A DNA stretch of 64,000 nucleotides from Bradyrhizobium manausense (GTDB taxonomy: Bacteria; Pseudomonadota; Alphaproteobacteria; Rhizobiales; Xanthobacteraceae): positions 124,001-188,000 of the forward strand of contig NZ_JAFCKB010000007.1 of assembly GCF_018130615.1 (NCBI RefSeq), read 5' to 3'. Every line of letters begins with the position of its first letter. Position 1 is the first letter of the stretch. A program made the position numbers and the translations under genes. The notes under the pieces are model-generated. The model was not told the DNA's origin, did not search any database, and worked only from the letters and a program-made list of their open reading frames with translations. Below are positions 37,780 to 47,248 of the stretch, piece by piece.

Positions 37780-39363
37780 ATGCCCATCTCCCGCCGCTCG
37801 CTCCTCAAGGCTGCCGCAGCCGCGCCGGCACTTTCGCTGCCAGGCATCGTCCGCGCCGAAGCCCAGAGCACGCTGCGCTTCATTCCCGTCATCGACCTCG
37901 CCTTCGTTGATCCCATCTATTCGACTGCGCAGGTGTCGCGAAACCATGGGTTCATGGTCTACGACACGCTGTACGGCATGAGCTTTGCGCTCCACGTTTC
38001 GCCGCAAATGCTGTCGGGCCATGCCATCTCCGCCGACCAGCTCCAGTGGGACCTCACGCTGCGTGACGGGCTGTTCTGGCATGACGGCGAGCGCGTGCTC
38101 GCCCGCGATTGCGTCGCCAGCATCCGGCGCTGGGCCGCGCGCGACGGTTTTGGCGGCGAACTGATGGAGGCAACCGCTGAGCTGTCGGCAGTTGACGACC
38201 GCACCATTCGCTTTCGCTTGAAACGTCCGTTCCCGCTGCTGCCGCAGGCGCTTGGCAAGGCCGCGATCAATGCCTGCTTCATGATGCCGGAGCGGCTGGC
38301 GAGCCAGGACCCGTTCAAGCCGCTGACAGAAGTGATCGGCAGCGGTCCGTTTCGCTATCTCGCCGACGAGCGCGTCCAGGGCGCCCGCAATGCCTACGCC
38401 AAATTTGAGCGCTATCAACCGCGCACCGACGGCAAGCCGGATTGGACCGCAGGTCCCAAGATCGTCCATTACGACCGGGTGGTCTGGACCACCACGCCCG
38501 ATGTCGGCACCGGCGTCGCCGCGCTCCAGACCGGCGAGCAGGACTGGCAGGAGACCACGCCGCACGATCTATTGCCGATCATCAGGGCGGCCGGCGACAT
38601 CGAGACGCGGATCCTCGATCCCCGCGGCTACGCCTGCATGCTGCGTCTCAATCATCTGCAGCCGCCATTCGGCAACCCGGCCATCCGCCGCGCGCTGTTG
38701 GGTGCGATCGACCAGGCCGCGTTCATGACCGCTGTTGCCGGCACAGATCCCGCGTTCCAGGTCTCGCCGGTCGGCTACTTTGCGCCGGGTACGCCGATGG
38801 CGAGCGATGTCGGCCTCGACGTGTTCCGCGGTCCGCGCAACTACGACAAGGTCAAGGCCGACCTGAAGGCCGCCGGCTACAATGGCGAGAAGATCGTGGT
38901 GCTCGTCCCCACCAATTCGCTGGCGCAGAAGCCGCTCGGCGAGATCGCGGTCGACAGCTTGCGCAAGGCCGGCATGAACGTCGAATATGCAGGGCTCGAC
39001 TTCGCCGTTGTGCTGCAGCGTCAGCTCAAGAAGGACCCGATTGGGCAGGGCGGCTGGAGCGCGGCGGTCGGCAATTGGCAGGGCATCGACTGGCTCAATC
39101 CGGCCGGCAACACCAACATTCGCGGCGAAGGCAAGGTCGCCGGCTGGTATGCGAGCGAGAAGATGGGGGGCTTGCGCAGCCAGTGGCTGGCGGCGTCCGA
39201 ACTCGCCGAGCAGCAGCGCATCTGCCGCGAGATCCAGGCCGTCGCGTTCGAGGAAATCCCCTATATTCCGATCGGCCTGTACAAGCAGCCGACAGCCTAT
39301 CGCAAAGAGATCACCGGCATTCTCGACGGCACCGCCGTCTTCTGGAACGTGCGCCCCGCATGA
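37780..39363 (+). CDS. ABC transporter substrate-binding protein, family 5 (peptide/nickel type), orphan
   Basis: The 527-residue protein carries a Tat-like leader (MPISRRSLLKAAAAAPALSL) and the family-5 pattern of peptide-binding proteins, with DLTLRDGLFWHDGERVLARD, VIGSGPFRYLADERV and LRLNHLQPPFGNPAIRRALL. AGGAG lies 9 bases before the ATG. No cognate DppB/DppC permease or DppD/F ATPase follows, so it either uses a transporter elsewhere or acts as a scavenging receptor. Its stop overlaps the next ATG in an ATGA junction. Confidence 0.9.
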   Translation: MPISRRSLLKAAAAAPALSLPGIVRAEAQSTLRFIPVIDLAFVDPIYSTAQVSRNHGFMVYDTLYGMSFALHVSPQMLSGHAISADQLQWDLTLRDGLFWHDGERVLARDCVASIRRWAARDGFGGELMEATAELSAVDDRTIRFRLKRPFPLLPQALGKAAINACFMMPERLASQDPFKPLTEVIGSGPFRYLADERVQGARNAYAKFERYQPRTDGKPDWTAGPKIVHYDRVVWTTTPDVGTGVAALQTGEQDWQETTPHDLLPIIRAAGDIETRILDPRGYACMLRLNHLQPPFGNPAIRRALLGAIDQAAFMTAVAGTDPAFQVSPVGYFAPGTPMASDVGLDVFRGPRNYDKVKADLKAAGYNGEKIVVLVPTNSLAQKPLGEIAVDSLRKAGMNVEYAGLDFAVVLQRQLKKDPIGQGGWSAAVGNWQGIDWLNPAGNTNIRGEGKVAGWYASEKMGGLRSQWLAASELAEQQRICREIQAVAFEEIPYIPIGLYKQPTAYRKEITGILDGTAVFWNVRPA

Positions 39364-40730
39364 GCACCGCAATCTTCGGCAGCTATGTGCTGTCACGCAA
39401 AGACGGCGCGCAGGATGTGCTGCGCGACCATTGGGTCCTGGTCGAAGGCAAGACCATCGCCGCAATCACGCGCGACAAGCCCAGCGCGGATCGGGTCTAC
39501 GATCGCCCCGGCCGTTTCGTGCTGCCGGGCCTCTTGAACCTGCACAATCACTGTTTCTCGGAAGCGGTGGCGCGCAGCCACAGCGAGGACGGCAACGGCC
39601 GCAAGAACAACCAGAGCATCGTCTATACGGTGTTGTTGCCGCTGACCAAGCGCGGCGCGGAGATTCTGTCGGCCAGGGAGCGTCTCGCTGTCGCGCGGCT
39701 CGGCATCCTCCAGCTGCTCAAGGGCGGCGCCACGACGGTGATGGAGCCGTTCAGGAATTCGATCCCCGAGATGTTCGACGCGGCGGAGGAGATGGGCATC
39801 CGCTTCTATGGTGCGCCGTATCTGTTCTCGACCTCCGATGCGAAGGCCGGCCCCGATGGCGTGGTGCGCTATTCCGGCGATGACGGCACCGCCGACATGG
39901 CGACATGGGATGCGCTCTACCAGCGCTGGAACAATCGCGGCGACGGCCGCATCAGCCTGGCGATGAGCCCGCATGCGACCGATACCTGTGGTCCGGATCT
40001 GCTCAAAGCCTGCGCGATACGTGCACGCGAGCTCGGCGTGCCCATCACGACGCACATGGCGCAGAGCCGTGCCGAGGTCGAGACCATCGGCAAGCGCTAT
40101 GGCGGACGCACGCCGGCGGAATATCTGGACTGGCTCGGCCTGCTGGCGCCCGATCTGATGGCGGCGCACTGCATGTTCAGCAGTGACGACGATCTCAAGC
40201 TGATGGCCGCGCGCGGCATGACTGTCCTCAATTGCCCGCGCGTGTTCGCGCGCGCCGGCGTCACCGCGGCGTTCAGCCGGTTCGCGGAGCATGGCGTCCG
40301 CACGGTAGTAGGCACCGACGGCTACAACATGGACCTGCTCGGCGAGCTCAATGCGGCCTCGCTGATCTCCAAGGTCACCTCGCAACGTGCCGATGTCGCG
40401 AACTCGCCGGAGCTGATCGAGGCGAACACGGCTGTCGCCGCAGACGCGATCAAGCGGCCGGATCTCGGCCGGATCGAGCCGGGCGCCACCGCCGATCTCA
40501 CCGTCGTCGATCTCACCCATCCGCATCTTCAGCCGCTGTTCGATCCGCGCCGCGCGCTGATCGCGCTCGCCAACCGCGCCAACATCGATCAGGTCATGGT
40601 CGATGGCCGCATGCTGGTCGATGAGGGGCGCTATCTTGGCGCGGATGAAGCCGCGATCACCGCGGCGGGCGCCGCCGCGATCGGCAAGATCTGGGATCTG
40701 CCGGAGGCGCAGGCCGCGTTCAACGGCTGA
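39360..40730 (+). CDS. Amidohydrolase-superfamily deaminase or chlorohydrolase-like enzyme
   Basis: The 456-residue protein has the amidohydrolase metal site: LPGLLNLHNHCFSEAV (H-x-H), PITTHMAQSRAE, LMAAHCMFSSDDD and VVGTDGYNMDLLG, with a C-terminal return to the small beta domain (GRIEPGATADLTVVDL). This resembles the guanine deaminase / TrzN / atrazine chlorohydrolase branch, which remove amino or halogen groups from heterocycles. The overlap with the preceding binding-protein gene suggests that receptor delivers the substrate of this enzyme. A repeat hairpin follows and the next gene is convergent. Confidence 0.88.
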   Translation: MSTAIFGSYVLSRKDGAQDVLRDHWVLVEGKTIAAITRDKPSADRVYDRPGRFVLPGLLNLHNHCFSEAVARSHSEDGNGRKNNQSIVYTVLLPLTKRGAEILSARERLAVARLGILQLLKGGATTVMEPFRNSIPEMFDAAEEMGIRFYGAPYLFSTSDAKAGPDGVVRYSGDDGTADMATWDALYQRWNNRGDGRISLAMSPHATDTCGPDLLKACAIRARELGVPITTHMAQSRAEVETIGKRYGGRTPAEYLDWLGLLAPDLMAAHCMFSSDDDLKLMAARGMTVLNCPRVFARAGVTAAFSRFAEHGVRTVVGTDGYNMDLLGELNAASLISKVTSQRADVANSPELIEANTAVAADAIKRPDLGRIEPGATADLTVVDLTHPHLQPLFDPRRALIALANRANIDQVMVDGRMLVDEGRYLGADEAAITAAGAAAIGKIWDLPEAQAAFNG

Positions 40731-40757
40731 GGGCGCCTCGACGAAGAAGGTGTGCTC

Positions 40758-40782
40758 CCTCTCCCGCCGCAAGCGGGAGAGG
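40758..40782. repeat. REP-like hairpin ending module A
   Basis: A 10-bp perfect stem (CCTCTCCCGC with GCGGGAGAGG) around a 5-base loop lies between the convergent stops of the amidohydrolase and the LysR gene. It shares its stem with the right end of the 18761-18889 element. There is no T-run, so it is a REP-like sequence more than a rho-independent terminator. Confidence 0.75.
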
Positions 40783-40828
40783 TTGCAGCGGGCTCGTGGC
40801 GAGATCGATTCAACTCAAAGCGCAACGG

Positions 40829-41740
40829 CTAGCTCTCGAACTCGACAAGGGATTTGCGGATGGTCTCGACCAGGTCGAGCGCGACCGGCGAGGGGCTTCG
40901 CTGCGCCGGAAACACCGCGGAGAACTCGAAGTCGATGCGCGGCAGGAAGCGGCGCACGACGACGCCGCGGGTGGAAAATTCCTGCGCGGTAAAGGGGTCG
41001 CAGATCGCAACGCCAAGTCCCGATGACACCAGGCCGCACATGATCTCGGATAGCGCGGTCTCCACGCGCAGCACGCGGCGGACATCGTGACGATGGAAGA
41101 TCTGGTCGACGAGGTGCCGGCTCGACGATCCCGCCGACAGCGAGATGAACGTCTCGCCCTCGAAGTCGCGTGGCTCCAGGACCTCCTTTTCCGCGAGGCG
41201 ATGACCTGTCGGCAGCACCGCGACGCGCGCCGGCGCCGGCAGCTTCTGGCTCGGCAGGCCGGAATGGGCGATCGGCACCTCGGCAAAGCCGACGTCGCAC
41301 TGATTGTTGAGCACCCAATCGACCACGATCGGAGAGATGACGCCGAAGAAGGCAAGGTTGAGATTGGGTCGGTCTTTCAGGAACTGACCGGTCAGACGCG
41401 GCAGGTAGCCGTTCGACAGCGCAGGTAGGGCGGCGATCCGCAGCGAGCCGGTGCGGCGGCCGCGAATTTCTTCCGCCGCTGCGGTGATGCGTTCGAGGCC
41501 GATGAAGGAACGCTCCACCTCAGTATAGAGCGCCATCGCCGCCGCGGTCGGCACGAGGCCCGTGCCGCGCCGTTCGAACAGCTCCATCTTCAGCAGCGCC
41601 TGAAAGTCGCGCAGCAGCCGGCTCACCGCCGGCTGCGTCACCACCATCAGCTTGGCGGCCTCGGTGACGCTGCCGGTCAGCATCGTCGCGCGGAAGGCCT
41701 CCACCTGCCGCGAATTAATCCGCACCATCTCGATTTCCAT
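40829..41740 (-). CDS. LysR-family regulator, OccR/NocR-like
   Basis: The 303-residue protein begins MEIEMVRINSRQVEAFRATM and has the HTH AAKLMVVTQPAVSRLLRDFQ, a sequence style close to the opine regulators OccR and NocR. The effector domain follows from about residue 95. It is divergent from the ABC transporter and dehydrogenase operon, which suggests it regulates opine- or amino-acid-like substrate use. An internal ATG (41728, MVRINSRQ) is an equally plausible start and would leave room for the T-N11-A box between promoter and start. Confidence 0.92.
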   Translation of the reverse strand: MEIEMVRINSRQVEAFRATMLTGSVTEAAKLMVVTQPAVSRLLRDFQALLKMELFERRGTGLVPTAAAMALYTEVERSFIGLERITAAAEEIRGRRTGSLRIAALPALSNGYLPRLTGQFLKDRPNLNLAFFGVISPIVVDWVLNNQCDVGFAEVPIAHSGLPSQKLPAPARVAVLPTGHRLAEKEVLEPRDFEGETFISLSAGSSSRHLVDQIFHRHDVRRVLRVETALSEIMCGLVSSGLGVAICDPFTAQEFSTRGVVVRRFLPRIDFEFSAVFPAQRSPSPVALDLVETIRKSLVEFES

Positions 41741-41753
41741 TCATAATATTTGA
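41741..41753. promoter_or_regulatory. LysR-type T-N11-A box
   Basis: TCATAATATTTGA is a TCA-N7-TGA inverted repeat with exactly T-N11-A spacing, the consensus LysR-type binding site. It sits directly upstream of the LysR start and in the 261-base divergent region before the binding-protein gene. Binding here would autoregulate the LysR gene and could help control the divergent operon. Nothing else recognisable was seen in this gap. Confidence 0.5.
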
Positions 41754-42001
41754 GCATGCAGACGGTGCCATTATTCATTGGACGATGGAAGCTTGGGTTT
41801 GCGATCTTTTTCATCAGAGCCGGAGTCGGCCCGCTTTTTCGGCAGATTGGAGGGGTTCAACCCTCCAGATCGCGCCAAAACCAGCCGAACAGGGACCGGT
41901 GCCCGTTCGGAGAAGGTTTGCGCGGAAGGAAATGCGGCAACGCGCTTCGGCCAGTGATTTGTCGGCACGTCACCTCATTCCGGTATTGGAGATCGGTCCA
42001 C

Positions 42002-43039
42002 ATGAAGACTTTTCGCCTTCTGACCGCGGTCAGCATCGCTGCTCTCATCGCCGTTCCGTCCGCCGCCTCGGCCCAGCAGAAAACGCTCTATGTCGCCGGC
42101 TATGGCGGCTCGTTCGAGAAGACGATCCGCGACGAGGTGATCCCGGCCTTCGAGAAGGAGAACGGCGTCAAGGTCGAGTACGTCGCCGGCAATTCCACCG
42201 ATACGCTGGCCAAGCTCCAGGCGCAGAAGGGCAATCAGCAGATCGACGTCGCCATCGTTGACGACGGCCCGATGTACCAGGCGATCCAACTCGGCTTCTG
42301 CGGCAAGCTCGACGGTCTGCCGGCTTCTGATCTCTACGACACCGCGCGCTTCAAGGATGATCGCGCGGTTGCGATCGGCATCGTCGCGACCGGTCTGATG
42401 TACAACACGAAGGTGTTTGCCGAAAAAGGCTGGGCGCCACCGACCTCGTGGAACGACCTGAAGGACACGAAATACGCAAAACAGCTCGTGATCCCGCCGA
42501 TCAACAATACCTATGGCCTCGAAGCACTGGTGATGCTGTCAAAGATGAACGGTGGCGGCGAGTCCAACGTCGATTCCGGCTTCAAGATCTTCAAGGAAGA
42601 GATCAATCCGAACGTGCTCGCCTACGAGCCGTCGCCGGGCAAGATGACCGAGCTGTTCCAGTCCGGCCAGGCCGTGATCGCGGTGTGGGGCACCGGCCGT
42701 GTGCAGAGTTTTGCGAATACCGGCTTCCCGGTCGACTTCGTCTACCCGAAGGAGGGCGCGGCGACGCTGCTGACGACGGCCTGTCCGATCACCAAGCCGA
42801 ACGCCTCGCCGCTGGCGTCCAGCTTCGTCAAGATGCTGCTCGATCCCAAGATCCAGCTCGTGATGCTGAAGGACTACGGCTACGGCCCGGTGCTGAAATC
42901 CCTGAAGGTGCCGCCGGAACTCGGCAAGATGGCGCCGATCGGCGAGCGCGCGGCCAAGCTCTATAATCCGGACTGGGCCGTCATCAACGAGAAGCGCGAG
43001 GACTGGACCAAGCGCTGGAACCGCGAGGTCGAACGCTGA
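42002..43039 (+). CDS. Polyamine/opine-type ABC transporter substrate-binding protein
   Basis: The 345-residue protein has a signal peptide cut near AASA-QQKTL and a family-1/PotD-like body: LYVAGYGGSFEKTIRDEVIP, IDVAIVDDGPMYQAIQLGFC, PPTSWNDLKDTKYAKQLVIP. These receptors bind polyamines, opines or related amines. The ATG is preceded by GGAG. It is the first gene of the operon and is followed 23 bases later by the ATPase gene. Confidence 0.92.
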   Translation: MKTFRLLTAVSIAALIAVPSAASAQQKTLYVAGYGGSFEKTIRDEVIPAFEKENGVKVEYVAGNSTDTLAKLQAQKGNQQIDVAIVDDGPMYQAIQLGFCGKLDGLPASDLYDTARFKDDRAVAIGIVATGLMYNTKVFAEKGWAPPTSWNDLKDTKYAKQLVIPPINNTYGLEALVMLSKMNGGGESNVDSGFKIFKEEINPNVLAYEPSPGKMTELFQSGQAVIAVWGTGRVQSFANTGFPVDFVYPKEGAATLLTTACPITKPNASPLASSFVKMLLDPKIQLVMLKDYGYGPVLKSLKVPPELGKMAPIGERAAKLYNPDWAVINEKREDWTKRWNREVER

Positions 43040-43062
43040 TCGGTCGCAGCGGAGACAGCGTC

Positions 43063-44099
<1,037 letters not shown>

Positions 44100-44103
<4 letters not shown>

Positions 44104-44975
44104 GCGCGGCCGCGGAGGAGCGCGGCGCGCGTGCGCCCTGGGCGCTGACCGCGCCCGCCCTGATGCTGTTCGTCGGCGTGCTGCTGATTCCGCTGGCGAT
44201 GACCGTGATGCTGTCGTTCCATGATTGGGGTCAGTACAAGGGCATCGAGCCGGTCTTCATCCTCAAGAACTGGCGTGAGATCGCGACCGATCCCTATTAC
44301 GCCGAGATGTTCTGGCGGACGTTTCGGATCGCGATCCTGACCACGCTGCTCACCGCGCTGCTTGGTGCACCCGAGGCCTACATCCTCAACCGCATGAGTG
44401 GTCGCTGGAAGAGCTTTTTCCTGCTGGTCATTCTCGGGCCGCTGCTGATCTCCGTGGTCGCGCGCACGCTCGGTTGGGCGCTGCTGTTCGGCGGCAACAA
44501 CGGTCTCGTCAACAAGCTCTTGATGTCGCTCGGCGCGATCCGTTCACCCATTCCCTTCATGTTCACCGAAACCGGCATGGTCGTCGCGCTCGCGCATGTG
44601 ATGATGCCGTTCATGGTGCTGTCGGTATGGGCGGCGCTGCAGCGGCTCGATCCGCAGATCGAGAATGCTGCGATGTCGCTCGGCGCAGGACCCGTGACCA
44701 TCATCCGCCGCATCATCATGCCGCAGATCATGCCTGGCGTGCTGTCGGGCGCGATCATCGTGTTCTCGCTCTCGGCCAGCGCCTTCGCGACGCCCGCCAT
44801 CATCGGCGGCCGCCGGCTCAAGGTCGCGGCGACGCTCGCCTATGATGAATTCCTCAACACGCTCAACTGGCCGCTGGGAGCCGCCGTCGCGACACTGCTG
44901 CTGGTCGCGCTGGTGCTGATCGTCGTCGGCAGCAATGCCCTGATCGAACGCCGCTATGCAGAGGTGTTCCGATGA
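44100..44975 (+). CDS. ABC transporter permease (PotB-like)
   Basis: The 291-residue protein has six predicted membrane helices, beginning ALTAPALMLFVGVLLIPLAM, and the EAA-loop ENAAMSLGAGPVTIIRRIIM. It overlaps both neighbours by 4 bases. With the next permease it makes a heterodimeric channel typical of spermidine/putrescine-type importers. Confidence 0.93.
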
Positions 44976-45778
44976 GACGGAACGGCCCGCTCGCCCTGAT
45001 CTTCCATACCATCTTCGTCATCGTCATGGTGGCGCCGATCCTGGTGGTCTGCCTCGTCGCCTTCACACCCGAAGGCTTCCTGTCGTTGCCGACCAACGGC
45101 TTTTCGCTGCGCTGGTTCAGGACCATCGCGAACTACCCTGAATTCATCCACGCGTTCTGGGTCAGCCTCGGGCTTGGCGCCTTGTCGTCCTTCGTCGCGT
45201 TGCTGTTCGCCGTGCCGGCCGCGCTCGCGATTGCGCGCTATCGCTTTCGCGGGCGTGATGCGCTGGCGGCGCTGTTCCTGTCGCCGCTGATGATCCCGCA
45301 TGTGGTGCTCGGCATCGCCTTCCTGCGCTTCTTCACCTCGGCCGGGCTCGGCGGCAGCTTTGCCGCGCTGATCATCGCCCATGTCATCATCGTGTTTCCG
45401 TTCGCGCTGCGGCTGACGCTGGCGGCAGCAACCGGCATGGACCGCACGGTCGAGATGGCCGCAGTCTCGCTCGGCGCCGGCGGCTGGACGCTATTCCGCC
45501 GCGTGACTTTGCCCCTGATCTTGCCGGGCGTGATCAGCGGCTGGGCGCTTGCCTTCATCCAGTCCTTCGACGATCTCACCATGACCGTCTTTCTTGCAGC
45601 GCCCGGCACCGAGACGTTGCCTGTGCGCATGTTCCTTTATATTCAGGACAACATCGATCCGCTGGTGACGTCGGTCTCGGCGTGCGTGATCGCTGTTACC
45701 ATGACCGCCCTCATCCTGCTCGACCGCTTCTACGGGCTCGACCGTGTGCTCGCCGGCAAGGGCGATACGGGACGATAG
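44972..45778 (+). CDS. ABC transporter permease (PotC-like)
   Basis: The 268-residue protein begins MRRNGPLALIFHTIFVIVMV, has about six membrane helices and the EAA-loop EMAAVSLGAGGWTLFRRVTL. It overlaps the PotB-like gene by 4 bases and is followed 8 bases later by a flavoprotein gene, tying transport directly to oxidation of the imported compound. Confidence 0.93.
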   Translation: MRRNGPLALIFHTIFVIVMVAPILVVCLVAFTPEGFLSLPTNGFSLRWFRTIANYPEFIHAFWVSLGLGALSSFVALLFAVPAALAIARYRFRGRDALAALFLSPLMIPHVVLGIAFLRFFTSAGLGGSFAALIIAHVIIVFPFALRLTLAAATGMDRTVEMAAVSLGAGGWTLFRRVTLPLILPGVISGWALAFIQSFDDLTMTVFLAAPGTETLPVRMFLYIQDNIDPLVTSVSACVIAVTMTALILLDRFYGLDRVLAGKGDTGR

Positions 45779-45786
45779 GAGAACCC

Positions 45787-46923
45787 ATGTCCAGGGAATA
45801 CGACGTCGCCGTTGTCGGCGGCGGACTGCTCGGCTCCGCCATTGCCTGGGGCCTCGGAAGGCTCGGCAAGCGCGTCGCCGTGCTCGACGAAGGCGACATC
45901 ACCAAGCGCGCCTCGCGCGCGAACTTTGCTCTGGTCTGGGTCCAGAGCAAGGGCCTCGGCATGCCCGCCTATACGGTGTGGACCGTGCGCGCGTCGGAAG
46001 CGTGGGGCCGGCTCGCCTCGGAGCTAAAGGAGCAGACAGGGCTCGACGTTTCTCTGCAGCAAAATGGCGGCTTCCATCTGACGCTCGGCGACGACGAATT
46101 CGGTCAGCGCACCGAGCTCGTCAAGCGTATGCACAATCAGACGGGTGCCGCCGACTACAAGATGGAGATGCTCTCGGCATCCGAGGTGAAGAAGTCGCTG
46201 CCGCTGATCGGGCCGGAAGTCTCGGGCGGCAGCTATTGTCCGCTCGACGGCCACGTCAATTCGCTTCGCACCTTCCGCGCCTTCCACACCGGCTTCAGGG
46301 AATTCGGCATCGACTATCTACCGGAGCTGCCGGTCTCGGCGATCAGCAAGAGCGGCGGCGAGTTCTGCCTGACCACGCCGAAGGGGGAGCTGCGCGCCGC
46401 CAAAATCGTGCTCGCCGCCGGCAATGCCAACCAGACGCTCGCGCCGATGGTCGGCCTCTATGCGCCGATGGGGCCGACCCGCGGTCAAGTCGTCGTAACC
46501 GAGCGCACCATGCCGTTCCTGCCGCATCCGCTGACCACGATCCGCCAGACCGACGAGGGCACGGTGATGATTGGCGACAGCAAGGAAGACGAACTGGACG
46601 ATCGCACGCTGAAGCATTCGATCAGCGCTGTCATGACAGATCGCGCCCAGCGGATGTTTCCGCATCTCGCGCGGCTCAACGTCGTCCGAAGCTGGGCCGG
46701 CATCCGCGTGATGCCGCAGGACGGCTTTCCGATCTACGACCAGTCGGAGACGCATCCCGGCGCCTTCGTCGCCTGTTGCCATTCCGGCGTGACGCTCGCC
46801 TCCAACCACGCCTTCGAGATCGCGCGCATGGTGGCGCAAGGCGCGCTCGAGCCGGAGTTGGTCGGTGCGTTCTCTGCAAGCCGCTTCGGCGGCGCGGGCG
46901 CTGCGAACAACAGCGGATATTAG
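45787..46923 (+). CDS. FAD-dependent oxidoreductase, DadA/OoxB/HcnC-like (candidate catalytic subunit 1)
   Basis: The 378-residue protein opens with the dinucleotide-binding YDVAVVGGGLLGSAIAWGLG and follows the D-amino-acid-oxidase fold, ending with RSWAGIRVMPQDGFPIYD and CCHSGVTLASNHAFEIARM. Related subunits in opine oxidases and HCN synthase oxidise the C-N bond of amino acids or N-alkyl amino acids. The gene is 8 bases after the permease and upstream of the ferredoxin-like and FAD/BFD subunits. Substrate unknown; membrane association is possible. Confidence 0.9.
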   Translation: MSREYDVAVVGGGLLGSAIAWGLGRLGKRVAVLDEGDITKRASRANFALVWVQSKGLGMPAYTVWTVRASEAWGRLASELKEQTGLDVSLQQNGGFHLTLGDDEFGQRTELVKRMHNQTGAADYKMEMLSASEVKKSLPLIGPEVSGGSYCPLDGHVNSLRTFRAFHTGFREFGIDYLPELPVSAISKSGGEFCLTTPKGELRAAKIVLAAGNANQTLAPMVGLYAPMGPTRGQVVVTERTMPFLPHPLTTIRQTDEGTVMIGDSKEDELDDRTLKHSISAVMTDRAQRMFPHLARLNVVRSWAGIRVMPQDGFPIYDQSETHPGAFVACCHSGVTLASNHAFEIARMVAQGALEPELVGAFSASRFGGAGAANNSGY

Positions 46924-46951
46924 AGATACTGAAGGAGCCAAGAGGCATCCC

Positions 46952-47248
46952 ATGTTTAGACGATCCGAACAGGACAAGCGCCCGCAAGTGCAGATCTTCG
47001 TCGATGGCGTCGCCGTCGCGGCGCGTCAGGGCGACACCGTGTCCGCCGCGCTGCTGGCGTCCGGTCAGGACGCGCGGCGCTCGACGGCAGTGAGCGGCGC
47101 GCCGCGTCTGCCCTATTGCATGATGGGGGTGTGCTTCGATTGCCTCGTCACCATTGACGGCGTCGGCAATCGGCAGGGCTGCCTCGTGCCCGTCGCCGAG
47201 GGCATGCAGATCGAGATTCAGAAGGGCAAGCGGGAGATCGGAAGATGA
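46952..47248 (+). CDS. (2Fe-2S)-binding small subunit, HcnA/opine-oxidase type
   Basis: The 98-residue protein is ferredoxin-like: VQIFVDGVAVAARQGDTVSA, then the cluster cysteines in LPYCMMGVCFDCLVTIDG and a fourth Cys in RQGCLVP. Such subunits transfer electrons between the catalytic flavoprotein and the FAD/BFD subunit. An AGAGG ribosome site precedes the ATG. Overlaps the next gene by 4 bases. Confidence 0.92.
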   Translation: MFRRSEQDKRPQVQIFVDGVAVAARQGDTVSAALLASGQDARRSTAVSGAPRLPYCMMGVCFDCLVTIDGVGNRQGCLVPVAEGMQIEIQKGKREIGR

